Positions 40,840 through 47,414 of a DNA stretch of 47,414 nucleotides are shown here, in pieces. Below the pieces are notes generated by a model, which saw nothing but the letters and a program-made list of their open reading frames with translations, was not told where the DNA came from and ran no database searches. The position numbers were made by a program, and so were the translations under genes. Numbering within the stretch: the stretch's first letter is position 1; each line of letters begins with the position of its first letter. The DNA is from Acidimicrobiales bacterium. Lineage in GTDB: Bacteria > Actinomycetota > Acidimicrobiia > Acidimicrobiales > Aldehydirespiratoraceae. Location of the stretch: positions 1 to 47,414 of the forward strand of contig JAQWLJ010000066.1 of assembly GCA_029247365.1 (NCBI GenBank), read 5' to 3'.

Positions 40840-41305
40840 GTTGAGTGCCGATGACCGACGCGGTCTTGATGTGGCGATCGAGGAGGCTCGGATTGGGCGC
40901 TCCGAGGGCGGGATCCCGATCGGTTCGGCGCTGATGATCGACGGTGAGATCGTGGGACGAGGCCACAACCGTCGCGTGCAGAAGGGCAGTGCGATCCTTC
41001 ATGGCGAGACCGATTGCCTTGAAAACGCAGGCCGGCTCCCGGCGTCGGTGTATACGCGAGCCACGCTGTACACGACCCTGTCGCCGTGCGATATGTGCAC
41101 CGGCGCCGCACTGCTGTATGGCATTCCTCGCATCGTGATCGGTGAGAACGAGACCTTCATGGGCGCCGAGGCCTATCTCGAGTCACGTGGCGTCGAGCTC
41201 GTCCGGGCCCGCGATCAGGCCTGCGTTGAGCTGATGACCGAGTTCATCGCCACCAAGCCCGTGCTCTGGAGTGAGGACATTGGCGAGGAGCCGATGCGCG
41301 AGTAG
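40829..41305 (+). CDS. Yeast-type cytosine deaminase-like zinc deaminase
   Basis: A 158-residue CDA-fold deaminase, the same length as yeast Fcy1. The zinc site is His58 with catalytic Glu60 (SAILHGETDCLENAGRL) and Cys87/Cys90 (LYTTLSPCDMCTGAALLYG). All are offset by exactly four from yeast His62, Glu64, Cys91 and Cys94. The downstream YGIPRIVIGENETF, YLESRGVELV and C-terminal WSEDIGEE closely follow Fcy1 (remembered yeast sequence). Cytosine deamination is the default prediction; a related cyclic amidine substrate is possible. The start overlaps the dioxygenase gene by 11 bp, so the two are co-translated and probably act in one pathway. Confidence 0.85.
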   Translation: MTFELSADDRRGLDVAIEEARIGRSEGGIPIGSALMIDGEIVGRGHNRRVQKGSAILHGETDCLENAGRLPASVYTRATLYTTLSPCDMCTGAALLYGIPRIVIGENETFMGAEAYLESRGVELVRARDQACVELMTEFIATKPVLWSEDIGEEPMRE

Positions 41306-41314
41306 TCCCACCAG

Positions 41315-42418
41315 TCAGCCGTAGTAACCGTTGTTTCGGTAGACTTGGACGGCGATTTCGGGGTGGCCGGCGATGATGCCGTCAAGGCCAAGCTGCGCGA
41401 CGTCAAGGTAGAAGGCGGCGTTCTCTTGGTTGGCAGCATCGTTGGGCCACACCCAGACTTCGAGGTCTTCGCCCTGGACCCGTTCGATGATGCCCGGCGT
41501 GAGAACCTCGATGCCGTCGTAGTCCGGTGGCACCTGTGCGACGACGTCTTGCTCGTCGAACTCACCGGTCCCGAAGAACCACGCCAACAGCTCTTCGACC
41601 GATGGACTCGTGGCGACGTTGGGAGCGAAGTCGCGGAAGGCCTTGATGACCGCATCGTTGAAGGAGACGACGAGGACGGAGTCGGTGCGGCCAAGCGCTT
41701 CGATCTCCTCGGCGAGCACGCGGGCCCCCTCGACCGCAAACGCCATGTCGTCGGGATCGCCGACCACTCCGGGCACCTTGATCTCGATGTCGAGCACGTG
41801 GTTGGGGAAGGTCTCGGCGACCGAACGGAACGTCTCGATCCGGAAGTCGTCGGAGGTGTAGGTCGGGGGCGGCTCGACGTCGCCGGTACGCACACCGCGC
41901 CACAGGTAGGCATCGGCGGGTTGGTCGCGGCTGGACCACTCGTCGCTCCACCAGTAGGCGTTGTCGAGGGCTTGAAGTTCCTCGAGGGTGAGGTCGCCGA
42001 CGGCGCCTCGCCGTTCGGTGGTTCGGTCGACGGTGTCGTCGTGCTGCACGACGAGCACGCCGTCTTCAGTGAGTTGAACGTCCATCTCGAGCACGTCGAC
42101 CCTCGCTCGGGCTGCCTCTCGGAAGGCGAACATTGTCGAGTGTGGCCAGGACTGATCCCCGCCTGCGTGGCCGGCAACAATCGGCCGGTCGAGCGCGAGG
42201 AGATCGGCCACGGTCGTCGCCTCGGGCATCGGGAACAACGTGGTTGTGGTGGTTGTCGTCGTCGTGGAGGTCGTGGAGGTCGTGGAGGTCGTGGTGAAGG
42301 TCGTGGTTGGCATCGTCGTCGTTGTTGTCGATGGCGCGAATTCGGCGGCAGGGTCGTCGGATCCACAGGCGACGGCGCCAGTCAGAACCAGCGCGGCGAT
42401 GAACAGCCCTCTCCACAT
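41315..42418 (-). CDS. Glycerophosphodiester phosphodiesterase-family lipoprotein
   Basis: A 367-residue secreted lipoprotein. The signal peptide ends at LTGAVAC (Cys18). A nearly pure Thr/Ser linker follows (about residues 30-60), then a GDPD TIM barrel: VAGHAGGDQSWPHST (HAGG...PHST in place of HRG...PENT), DVLEMDVQLTEDGVLVVQHDDTVDRTT (Glu and Asp metal ligands, catalytic His). LDGIIAGHPEIAVQVYR is the end of the barrel. It hydrolyses glycerophosphodiesters outside the cell to glycerol 3-phosphate and an alcohol; choline release would feed betaine/sarcosine catabolism. The ATG at 42418 directly precedes the signal peptide, 10 bp after xthA. Confidence 0.85.
   Translation of the reverse strand: MWRGLFIAALVLTGAVACGSDDPAAEFAPSTTTTTMPTTTFTTTSTTSTTSTTTTTTTTTLFPMPEATTVADLLALDRPIVAGHAGGDQSWPHSTMFAFREAARARVDVLEMDVQLTEDGVLVVQHDDTVDRTTERRGAVGDLTLEELQALDNAYWWSDEWSSRDQPADAYLWRGVRTGDVEPPPTYTSDDFRIETFRSVAETFPNHVLDIEIKVPGVVGDPDDMAFAVEGARVLAEEIEALGRTDSVLVVSFNDAVIKAFRDFAPNVATSPSVEELLAWFFGTGEFDEQDVVAQVPPDYDGIEVLTPGIIERVQGEDLEVWVWPNDAANQENAAFYLDVAQLGLDGIIAGHPEIAVQVYRNNGYYG
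42240..42330. repeat. Low-complexity GTG/GTC repeats coding the Thr linker
   Basis: The plus strand shows GTGGTTGTGGTGGTTGTC-like sequence and three copies of GAGGTCGTG in a row. On the coding (minus) strand these give ACC/ACG/ACT and TCC codons for the Thr-rich linker of the GDPD lipoprotein. Slippage-prone in-frame nonamers mean its length may vary between strains. Confidence 0.75.
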
Positions 42419-42428
42419 ACTCAGAATG

Positions 42429-43205
42429 CTAGAGAGCCAGATCGAGAACGACAGGCGCGTGGTCTGAGGGGCGCTCGTGGGCTCGTGCGGCCCGGTCGAT
42501 CTCGACAGCGGTTGTTGCATCGGCGACCGCGGGTGAACACAAGGCGAGATCGATCCGCAAACCCCGGTTGCGTTCGAATTGACCGGGTCGGTAATTCCAC
42601 CAGGTGTAGACGCCAGAGCCTGGATGATGTTCCCGCATGACATCACGCAATCCGAGATCGATCAGGTGCTCGATCCCCGCTCGTTCTTCGGCACTGGCAT
42701 GGGTCTTGCGGCTCCACCGGTTCGGGTCGTAGATGTCAGCGTCGGCCGGCGCGACGTTGAAGTCGCCGGCGACGATCGACTGGCCTGTCGGTGCGTCGGC
42801 CCCCGAGAGCTCGGCCCGGAGCCGTTCGAGCCACACCAGCTTGTAGCGGTAGTGCGGATCATCGAGCGTGCGGCCGTTGGGCACGTAGAGCGACCAAACC
42901 CTTACCCCGGCGCAGTCGGCTGCAATGAGTCGGGGTTCGTTGAAGGGTGACCGCTGCGGTCCACTGAAGCCGCGTTCCACCCGAGCGATCCCAACTCGAC
43001 TTGCGATCGCGACGCCGTTCCACTGGTTCACGCCGTGGTGGGCGACCTCGTAACCGGCGGCTGTGAACGCGTCGAAGGGGAAGTCGGCGTCGCCGCACTT
43101 CGTCTCTTGGAGCAGCATCACGTCGACGTCGGACGCCGCCGCCCACGCGGTGACCTGCTCGACTCGCGCCCGGATCGAGTTGATGTTCCAGTTGGCGACC
43201 CGCAC
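42429..43205 (-). CDS. xthA: Exodeoxyribonuclease III (AP endonuclease)
   Basis: A 258-residue EEP-fold nuclease. It has NWNINSIRAR (Asn7-type metal site), LLQETKCGDADFPFDAF (catalytic Glu), SLYVPNGR, VAGDFNVAPADADIYDP (Asp and Asn), RIDLALCS (catalytic Asp), and the terminal SDHAPVVLDL (Asp-His pair). It cleaves at abasic sites and removes 3' blocks in DNA, following glycosylases such as the AlkA fusion. The GTG start has TAAGGT seven bases upstream, and it is divergent from pyrE. The GDPD gene follows 10 bp later on the same strand. Confidence 0.93.
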   Translation of the reverse strand: MRVANWNINSIRARVEQVTAWAAASDVDVMLLQETKCGDADFPFDAFTAAGYEVAHHGVNQWNGVAIASRVGIARVERGFSGPQRSPFNEPRLIAADCAGVRVWSLYVPNGRTLDDPHYRYKLVWLERLRAELSGADAPTGQSIVAGDFNVAPADADIYDPNRWSRKTHASAEERAGIEHLIDLGLRDVMREHHPGSGVYTWWNYRPGQFERNRGLRIDLALCSPAVADATTAVEIDRAARAHERPSDHAPVVLDLAL

Positions 43206-43258
43206 GCTGCCGACCTTAGGAGTCGATCCGGCTAGGTTGCGACCCGAAAGGAGTATGG

Positions 43259-43927
43259 GTGGAGCAGTACAAGCGAGAGTTCATCGAGTTCATGGTGGGG
43301 GCGGACGCGTTGACGTTCGGTGACTTTACGACCAAGAGCGGTCGGCAGACCCCGTACTTTATGAACGCCGGCAAGTACCGTACGGGACCGCAGTTGGCCG
43401 CCCTGGGGCGGTACTACGCGGCGGCCATTCAAGACGGCTGGCCTGATCACGTCGACATCTTGTTCGGCCCGGCCTACAAGGGCATCCCGCTCGTTGCGAC
43501 CGCATCGATTGCGCTCGCTGCTGAGGGGCGACACGTCGGGTACTGCTTCAACCGCAAGGAAGCGAAAGACCACGGCGAAGGCGGGATTCTCGTCGGCGCC
43601 ATGCCCGAGGACGGGTCGCGGGTCCTCATCGTCGAGGACGTGACCACCGCTGGCACGTCGATTCGCGAGACGGTGCCGATCCTGGAGGGCGTGGCCGACG
43701 TCGAGATGGCGGGCCTCGTCGTCTCGATCGACCGTCAGGAACGGGGCACCGGCGACCTCTCGGCTCTTGCCCAGGTCTCCCATGACTTCGACATGCCTAC
43801 CCGAGCGATCGTGACCCTCGACGAGGTAGTGGAGCATCTCCACGGCCTCGAGGTCGACGGCGTGGTGCACATTGACGACGAGATGCTTGCCCGCATCGAT
43901 ACCTATCGTGAGCAGTACGGCGCATGA
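43259..43927 (+). CDS. pyrE: Orotate phosphoribosyltransferase
   Basis: A 222-residue OPRTase. SGRQTPYFMNAGKYRTG (substrate and PRPP region), LFGPAYKGIPLVATASIALA, CFNRKEAKDHGEGG (the flexible K-E-x-K-D-H-G-E-G loop) and RVLIVEDVTTAGTSI (the PRPP-binding motif) are all intact. It converts orotate and PRPP to OMP in pyrimidine synthesis. AAAGGAG lies before the GTG start at 43259. An ATG four bases earlier is out of frame. TAGGTT around 43234 is a plausible -10 with a short leader. It overlaps pyrC by four bases. Confidence 0.95.
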   Translation: MEQYKREFIEFMVGADALTFGDFTTKSGRQTPYFMNAGKYRTGPQLAALGRYYAAAIQDGWPDHVDILFGPAYKGIPLVATASIALAAEGRHVGYCFNRKEAKDHGEGGILVGAMPEDGSRVLIVEDVTTAGTSIRETVPILEGVADVEMAGLVVSIDRQERGTGDLSALAQVSHDFDMPTRAIVTLDEVVEHLHGLEVDGVVHIDDEMLARIDTYREQYGA

Positions 43928-44988
43928 GCGAGGTCATCAGCCTCGAGATCGACGCGCCCGACGATTGGCATGTGCACCTGCGCGACGACGAGATGCTCGA
44001 GGCTGTCGCGCCCTATACGGCCAACGCGTTCCGGCATGCCCTGATCATGCCAAATCTTGTCCCACCGATAACGAGCACCGCTCTGGCCGCTGCGTACCGC
44101 AACCGCATCCTCACTGCGGCCGGACCTGATGCCCGAACCGACTTCACGCCGATGATGGCGCTGTACCTCAACGACGACCTCGACACCGCCGATCTCCTCG
44201 CTGGAGCGGCGGACGGGATCGTGTTCGGCGCAAAGTTCTACCCCGCAGGTGCCACGACCAACAGCGCAGCTGGCGGCACGTCGCTGCTCGACTATCGGGC
44301 GACGCTCGAGGCGATGGCCGGCGCTGGTATCCCGCTGCTCGTCCATGCCGAGTCGACCGATCCCGACATCGATATTTTCGATCGTGAAGCGGTGTTCATC
44401 GATCAGCAGATGTTCCCGGTAATCGAACAGATCCCCGAGCTTCGGGTCACCGTCGAGCACATCTCGACGCGGGCTGGTCTCGAGATTGTTCAGGACCACC
44501 CGCAAGTGGGTGGTTCGATCACGCCGCACCATCTGACCTGCGATCGATCGGACCTGCTGGCGAATGGGATGCGGCCCGATCTGTACTGCAAGCCGGTGAT
44601 CAACTCGCGGGATGAACGCATCGCTATCGCGGCTGCAGCCACGTCGGGTGACCCATCGTTTTTCTACGGCACCGACTCGGCTCCCCACCCGCTGGGCAAG
44701 AAAGAAGCCGCCAAGGTCGCAGCCGGCATCTTCAACGCGCCGTACGCGATCGAGGTCGTGGCCGAGCTCTTCCATGAGATGGGCGCACTCGATGAGCTCG
44801 AAGCGTTCGTGTCCCATCACGGCGTCGATCACTACGGGCTCGAGCGCGCAACAACGAAGGTACGACTTACCCGCCACGTCGTCGATGAACTCGAACCTGC
44901 GGAGTCGATGCGCACCGCAGGAGGCACCGAGGTGCGCATCTTCGGTGCCGATGCGGCGCGCCGCTGGACCTGGGAGCCGGTGCCGTAG
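43924..44988 (+). CDS. pyrC: Dihydroorotase, type II (E. coli-like)
   Basis: A 354-residue zinc amidohydrolase. DDWHVHLRDDEML (H-x-H metal site), FGAKFYPAGATTNS (carbamylated Lys bridging the metals), LLVHAEST, VTVEHISTRAGLE, GGSITPHHLTCDR, KPVINSRDER and FYGTDSAPHPLGKKEA (catalytic Asp) match E. coli PyrC rather than the longer type I enzymes usual in actinobacterial pyr operons. It closes carbamoyl-aspartate to dihydroorotate. Overlap with pyrE (ATGA) implies coupling. Confidence 0.95.
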   Translation: MSEVISLEIDAPDDWHVHLRDDEMLEAVAPYTANAFRHALIMPNLVPPITSTALAAAYRNRILTAAGPDARTDFTPMMALYLNDDLDTADLLAGAADGIVFGAKFYPAGATTNSAAGGTSLLDYRATLEAMAGAGIPLLVHAESTDPDIDIFDREAVFIDQQMFPVIEQIPELRVTVEHISTRAGLEIVQDHPQVGGSITPHHLTCDRSDLLANGMRPDLYCKPVINSRDERIAIAAAATSGDPSFFYGTDSAPHPLGKKEAAKVAAGIFNAPYAIEVVAELFHEMGALDELEAFVSHHGVDHYGLERATTKVRLTRHVVDELEPAESMRTAGGTEVRIFGADAARRWTWEPVP

Positions 44989-45062
44989 ACGGCTGCCTTG
45001 TTAGGGTCGATCCGGGCGCGGACCTAGCTCTGCGGGTCGCGACCGGCCGTGAGTAGGGCATC

Positions 45063-45119
45063 ATGGATCCCGGTATCGACCTGCTCGCCGACGGGTCGCG
45101 AGCCTGGAGAGGCGCATGA
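45063..45119 (+). CDS. Possible 18-codon leader ORF coupled to the rhomboid gene
   Basis: ATG at 45063 opens MDPGIDLLADGSRAWRGA and stops with TGA at 45117-45119, overlapping the ATG of the rhomboid gene (ATGA at 45116-45119). No strong ribosome site precedes it. The exact stop/start overlap suggests translational coupling, but chance cannot be excluded for so short a frame. Confidence 0.3.
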   Translation: MDPGIDLLADGSRAWRGA

Positions 45120-45958
45120 TCCCGATCAGCGATGACAACCCCACGAGGCGCAGGTCCTTCATGACCGTGCTCGTCGGACTCGCCTGCGTCGTGATGTTCA
45201 TATACGTCCAGCCGTCAGGAACCCGCAGCCTCGACATGACGACCAATGGCGAGCGAATCGAGGAGATCGAGTTCAGCTACGAATACGCAGCGATCCCCTG
45301 CGAGCTCACCGAGGGCCGACAGCTGACTGCGGAGGAGATCGGTGCCACGGTGGTTGGCGGGGATCCCGAGGCATGTCTCGAACACGCGCCCGATGGTGGC
45401 TTGGTCCCGTTCCACGATAAGAACGTCTGGTTTGCGGCGATCGTCTCGATGTTCCTGCACGCCGGCTGGATTCACTTGATCGGCAACATGCTGTTCCTCT
45501 GGATCTTCGGCAACAACGTCGAGGACCAGATGGGTCGTATCTCGTTCGTCCTCTTCTATCTGGTCTCTGGCACGGTCGCGACTGCTGCCCACGTCATGGT
45601 GCAGCCTTCGTCGACCGTCCCACTCGTCGGCGCAAGTGGCGCGATCGCCGGTCTGATGGGCGCCTATCTGGTGTGGTTCCCATGGGTTCGGGTCCGCACG
45701 ATCATTGTCCTCGGGATGCTCCCGTTGTGGCCGCGCATCCCGGCCGCGCCGATTCTGCTGGTCTGGTTTGGCAGCCAGTTCCTCATCGGCAACGACAGTT
45801 CGGTCGCGTGGATGGCCCATGTCGCTGGTTTCGTGTTCGGCATCGTGGCGGGCCTCATGGCCCGCAGTGACAGCGACTTTGAGCGATCACTCCAACTCCA
45901 GCACCGTCGAATCAGAGCTGCAGCGAGCAATCGAAAAGCACAACGGTTGGTTAGCTAG
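45116..45958 (+). CDS. Rhomboid-family intramembrane serine protease
   Basis: A 280-residue membrane protein. A first helix lies near residues 16-31, then an extracytoplasmic loop with two Cys, then the rhomboid core. FLHAGWIHLIGNMLFLWIFGNNVED (H-x-x-x-H-L-x-x-N-M) comes first. The catalytic Ser174 is in VGASGAIAGLMGAYLVWFP and the catalytic His235 in AWMAHVAGFVFG. It cleaves transmembrane segments of membrane proteins. Upstream are TTAGGGT (45001-45007) as a likely -10, a perfect palindrome GGTCGCGACC at 45035-45044, and the possible leader ORF. The ATG at 45116 has GGAGAGGC before it. Confidence 0.9.
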   Translation: MIPISDDNPTRRRSFMTVLVGLACVVMFIYVQPSGTRSLDMTTNGERIEEIEFSYEYAAIPCELTEGRQLTAEEIGATVVGGDPEACLEHAPDGGLVPFHDKNVWFAAIVSMFLHAGWIHLIGNMLFLWIFGNNVEDQMGRISFVLFYLVSGTVATAAHVMVQPSSTVPLVGASGAIAGLMGAYLVWFPWVRVRTIIVLGMLPLWPRIPAAPILLVWFGSQFLIGNDSSVAWMAHVAGFVFGIVAGLMARSDSDFERSLQLQHRRIRAAASNRKAQRLVS

Positions 45959-45981
45959 TTCAAATCTGAAATAATACGGAC

Positions 45982-46551
45982 ATGCCTGAGACCGACATGA
46001 CCGGAACGGACATCACCGGAACCGACATGGCTGACACCGAGCCCCAGTTTCGTGCGCTGACCGATCACGGCGACGACGTCGACCGCACCGATGAGTGGGA
46101 CCATTTCCGTCGCGCTCACCTGCGCAACGAACGACCCGAGAGTTCGGCTCAAGGCGTCCATCACCTCGCTCTGCTCTGCACGGACGTCGAGCGCACGATC
46201 GCCTTTTACCAGGGCCTGCTGGAGTTCCCGCTCACCGAACTGTTCGAGAACCGCGACTACCGCGGCAGCACGCACTTTTTCTTCGACATTGGAAACGGCA
46301 ACCTGCTCGCCTTCTTCGACTTCCCTGGTCTCGACCTCAGCCCGTATGCCGAGGTCCTTGGGTCAATGCACCACCTGGCCATCTCTGTCACAGCTGAAAA
46401 GCAGGCCTACCTGCGGTCGAAGCTCGACGCCGCCGGCATCGAGATTCTTTTTGAGCACGACACCTCGATCTACTTCAACGGTCCCGATGGCGAACGGCTC
46501 GAGTTGCTCGCCGACTCGCTGGGCGAGATGTACGGCACCGACGTCATCTGA
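45982..46551 (+). CDS. VOC-superfamily (glyoxalase/bleomycin-resistance/dioxygenase fold) protein
   Basis: A 189-residue protein. The first 20 residues contain a short repeat (TDMTGTDITGTDMADT), followed by an acidic linker to about residue 55. Then a single VOC domain: GVHHLALLCTDVERTIAFYQGLLEFPLTELFENRDY, THFFFDIGNGNLLAFFDFPG, MHHLAISVTAEKQAYLRSKLDAAGIEI, IYFNGPDGERLELL. His and Glu residues at the usual metal positions (HH near 60, E in ERLELL) are present. The reaction is unknown. AATAAT (45970-45975) lies six bases before this ATG, which supports the long form; later ATGs in the repeat are alternatives. Confidence 0.8.
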   Translation: MPETDMTGTDITGTDMADTEPQFRALTDHGDDVDRTDEWDHFRRAHLRNERPESSAQGVHHLALLCTDVERTIAFYQGLLEFPLTELFENRDYRGSTHFFFDIGNGNLLAFFDFPGLDLSPYAEVLGSMHHLAISVTAEKQAYLRSKLDAAGIEILFEHDTSIYFNGPDGERLELLADSLGEMYGTDVI

Positions 46552-46728
46552 TTCGCGCCATGCCTGCACCGAAATCCTCGGCGAACGGGTAACGCAGTCC
46601 CGCCCCGTGCTGAAGTCCCTCGCCCCGGCTCGAAGCTCGTGCCTGGGTTTACGGTGGAGCGCCTCGCCAGTGTGGTGCCTTCGGGCTCAGGGTGTCATCA
46701 TCAGCGGCGTTCAGCGAAGGAGAACCCC

Positions 46729-47414
46729 ATGGACGCCGCCCGCCTGCAAGCATTATTTGGACTCGAAGGAAAGACGGCCGTCGTTACCGGCGGCAGCCGT
46801 GGCATTGGCTACATGATCGCCGAGGGCCTTCTCGACGCTGGCTGCGACGTGGTCATCTCGGCCCGCAAGGAGAGCCAGGTCGCCGAGGCGGTCGAGAACC
46901 TCTCGGCCAAGGGCACGATCGAGGGCATACCGGCTGACCTCTCGACTGACGAGGGCCTCGAGCATCTTTCTGCCGAGATCGCGCAGCGATGGGACCGGGT
47001 CGACATCTTGTGCAACAACGCCGGGGCGTCGTGGGGCGAACCGGTCGATTCATTCTCGCCGGCGGGGTGGGACAAGGTTATGAACGTCAACGTGCGCGGT
47101 GTTTTCTTTCTCACCCAGAAGCTCCTGCCGCTGCTTCGCAACGCCGCCTCACCCGAGTCGCCGGCCCGCATAATCAACACGGCATCAGTCAACGGCATGA
47201 CGCCACCTGACATGGATACGTTCTCGTACTCGTCGTCCAAAGCCGCATGCATCATGCTCACCCGCCACCTTGCAAAGACGCTCGCCGAGGAGCACATGAC
47301 GGTGAACGCGATCGCCCCCGGTCCTTTCGACTCGCAGATGATGGCCTTCGCCCTCAACGACCCAAACGCACGCGCCAGCATCGCCAAGGATGTCCCGATG
47401 GGCCGAGTCGGCGT
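46729..47414 (+). CDS. Short-chain dehydrogenase/reductase (RhlG/FabG-like), cut by the window end
   Basis: The first 228 residues of an SDR, open at the window edge. It has LFGLEGKTAVVTGGSRGIG (cofactor motif), VVISARKESQ, ILCNNAGASWGEP (NNAG), Ser in INTASVNGM, YSSSKAACIMLTRHLAK (Tyr/Lys), and VNAIAPGPFDSQMMAF. The start MDAARLQALFGLEGKTAVVTG and the PGPF.S.MMAF segment are shared with RhlG-type 3-oxoacyl reductases. GAAGGAG precedes the ATG. TACGGT at 46650-46655 may be its -10, giving a leader of about 65 bases, so this gene is not leaderless. Substrate unknown. Confidence 0.9.
   Translation, partial: MDAARLQALFGLEGKTAVVTGGSRGIGYMIAEGLLDAGCDVVISARKESQVAEAVENLSAKGTIEGIPADLSTDEGLEHLSAEIAQRWDRVDILCNNAGASWGEPVDSFSPAGWDKVMNVNVRGVFFLTQKLLPLLRNAASPESPARIINTASVNGMTPPDMDTFSYSSSKAACIMLTRHLAKTLAEEHMTVNAIAPGPFDSQMMAFALNDPNARASIAKDVPMGRVG

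Noticed and set aside
42240-42330. Short repeats considered as CRISPR or satellite
   Set aside because: Nonamer in-frame repeats without spacers encode the Thr-rich linker of a lipoprotein.
1-47414. tRNA, rRNA, IS element, prophage or CRISPR
   Set aside because: No cloverleaf, transposase, integrase, phage structural gene or repeat-spacer array was recognised on either strand by eye.

Overview
The window is high-GC, densely packed bacterial chromosome with short gaps, many ATGA/GTGA overlaps and frequent GTG starts. Thr-rich linkers after lipoprotein cysteines, a DUF6027-like protein, many SDR/LLM/sulfatase-type catabolic enzymes and widespread leaderless-type promoters suggest an actinobacterium, most probably an Acidimicrobiia (Ilumatobacter-like) lineage. 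That placement is inference; no rRNA, tRNA or other marker is present. I see no phage, IS element or CRISPR array.

Layout. 1-3092: a disturbed segment with a gene tail, a PYROXD2-like flavoprotein, and a sulfatase remnant fused tail-to-head with a decapitated AlbA_2 (Schlafen-type) remnant, followed by 455 bp of non-coding DNA. 3093-9063: an unusual thioredoxin-reductase-like/ferredoxin-NADP reductase fusion, an amino-acid-type ABC binding lipoprotein, a methyltransferase, a DUF6027-like protein and a TetR-SDR pair. 9089-12839: an operon of an iodotyrosine-deiodinase-like flavoprotein, a penicillin-acylase lipoprotein and a hotdog thioesterase. 12879-15249: a choline-sulfatase-like enzyme and an SDR. 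15593-22410: a six-gene catabolic operon (sarcosine-oxidase-like DAO, ALDH, LLM flavin monooxygenase, DUF1185, alpha/beta hydrolase, Xsc/ALS-like ThDP enzyme) of no described pathway. It is the best candidate here for a new system. 22462-25423: a secreted beta-propeller lipoprotein and an alkylation-repair pair (Ada/AraC/AlkA fusion plus Ogt). 25445-32508: class II aldolase, malate synthase G, SDR, M20 peptidase, RidA and a class V aminotransferase. 32628-37562: the canonical heterotetrameric sarcosine oxidase operon soxBDAG, divergent from a LysR regulator. 38752-41305: an MFS transporter, a TauD-like dioxygenase and a deaminase that closely resembles yeast cytosine deaminase. 41315-47414: GDPD lipoprotein, xthA, pyrE-pyrC, rhomboid protease, VOC protein and the start of an SDR.

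Two themes run through the window. The first is oxidation of N-methylated and other small organic nitrogen/sulfur compounds: two kinds of sarcosine oxidase, ALDHs/SDRs, sulfatases, a TauD enzyme, RidA, deaminases, and malate synthase for C2 assimilation. The second is transcription: at 18 starts a -10-like hexamer (NANNNT, often CANACT or TANNNT) lies 5-7 bases, usually exactly 6, before the start codon. This implies leaderless mRNAs and settles several start-codon choices, including the shortened Ada domain of the AlkA fusion.
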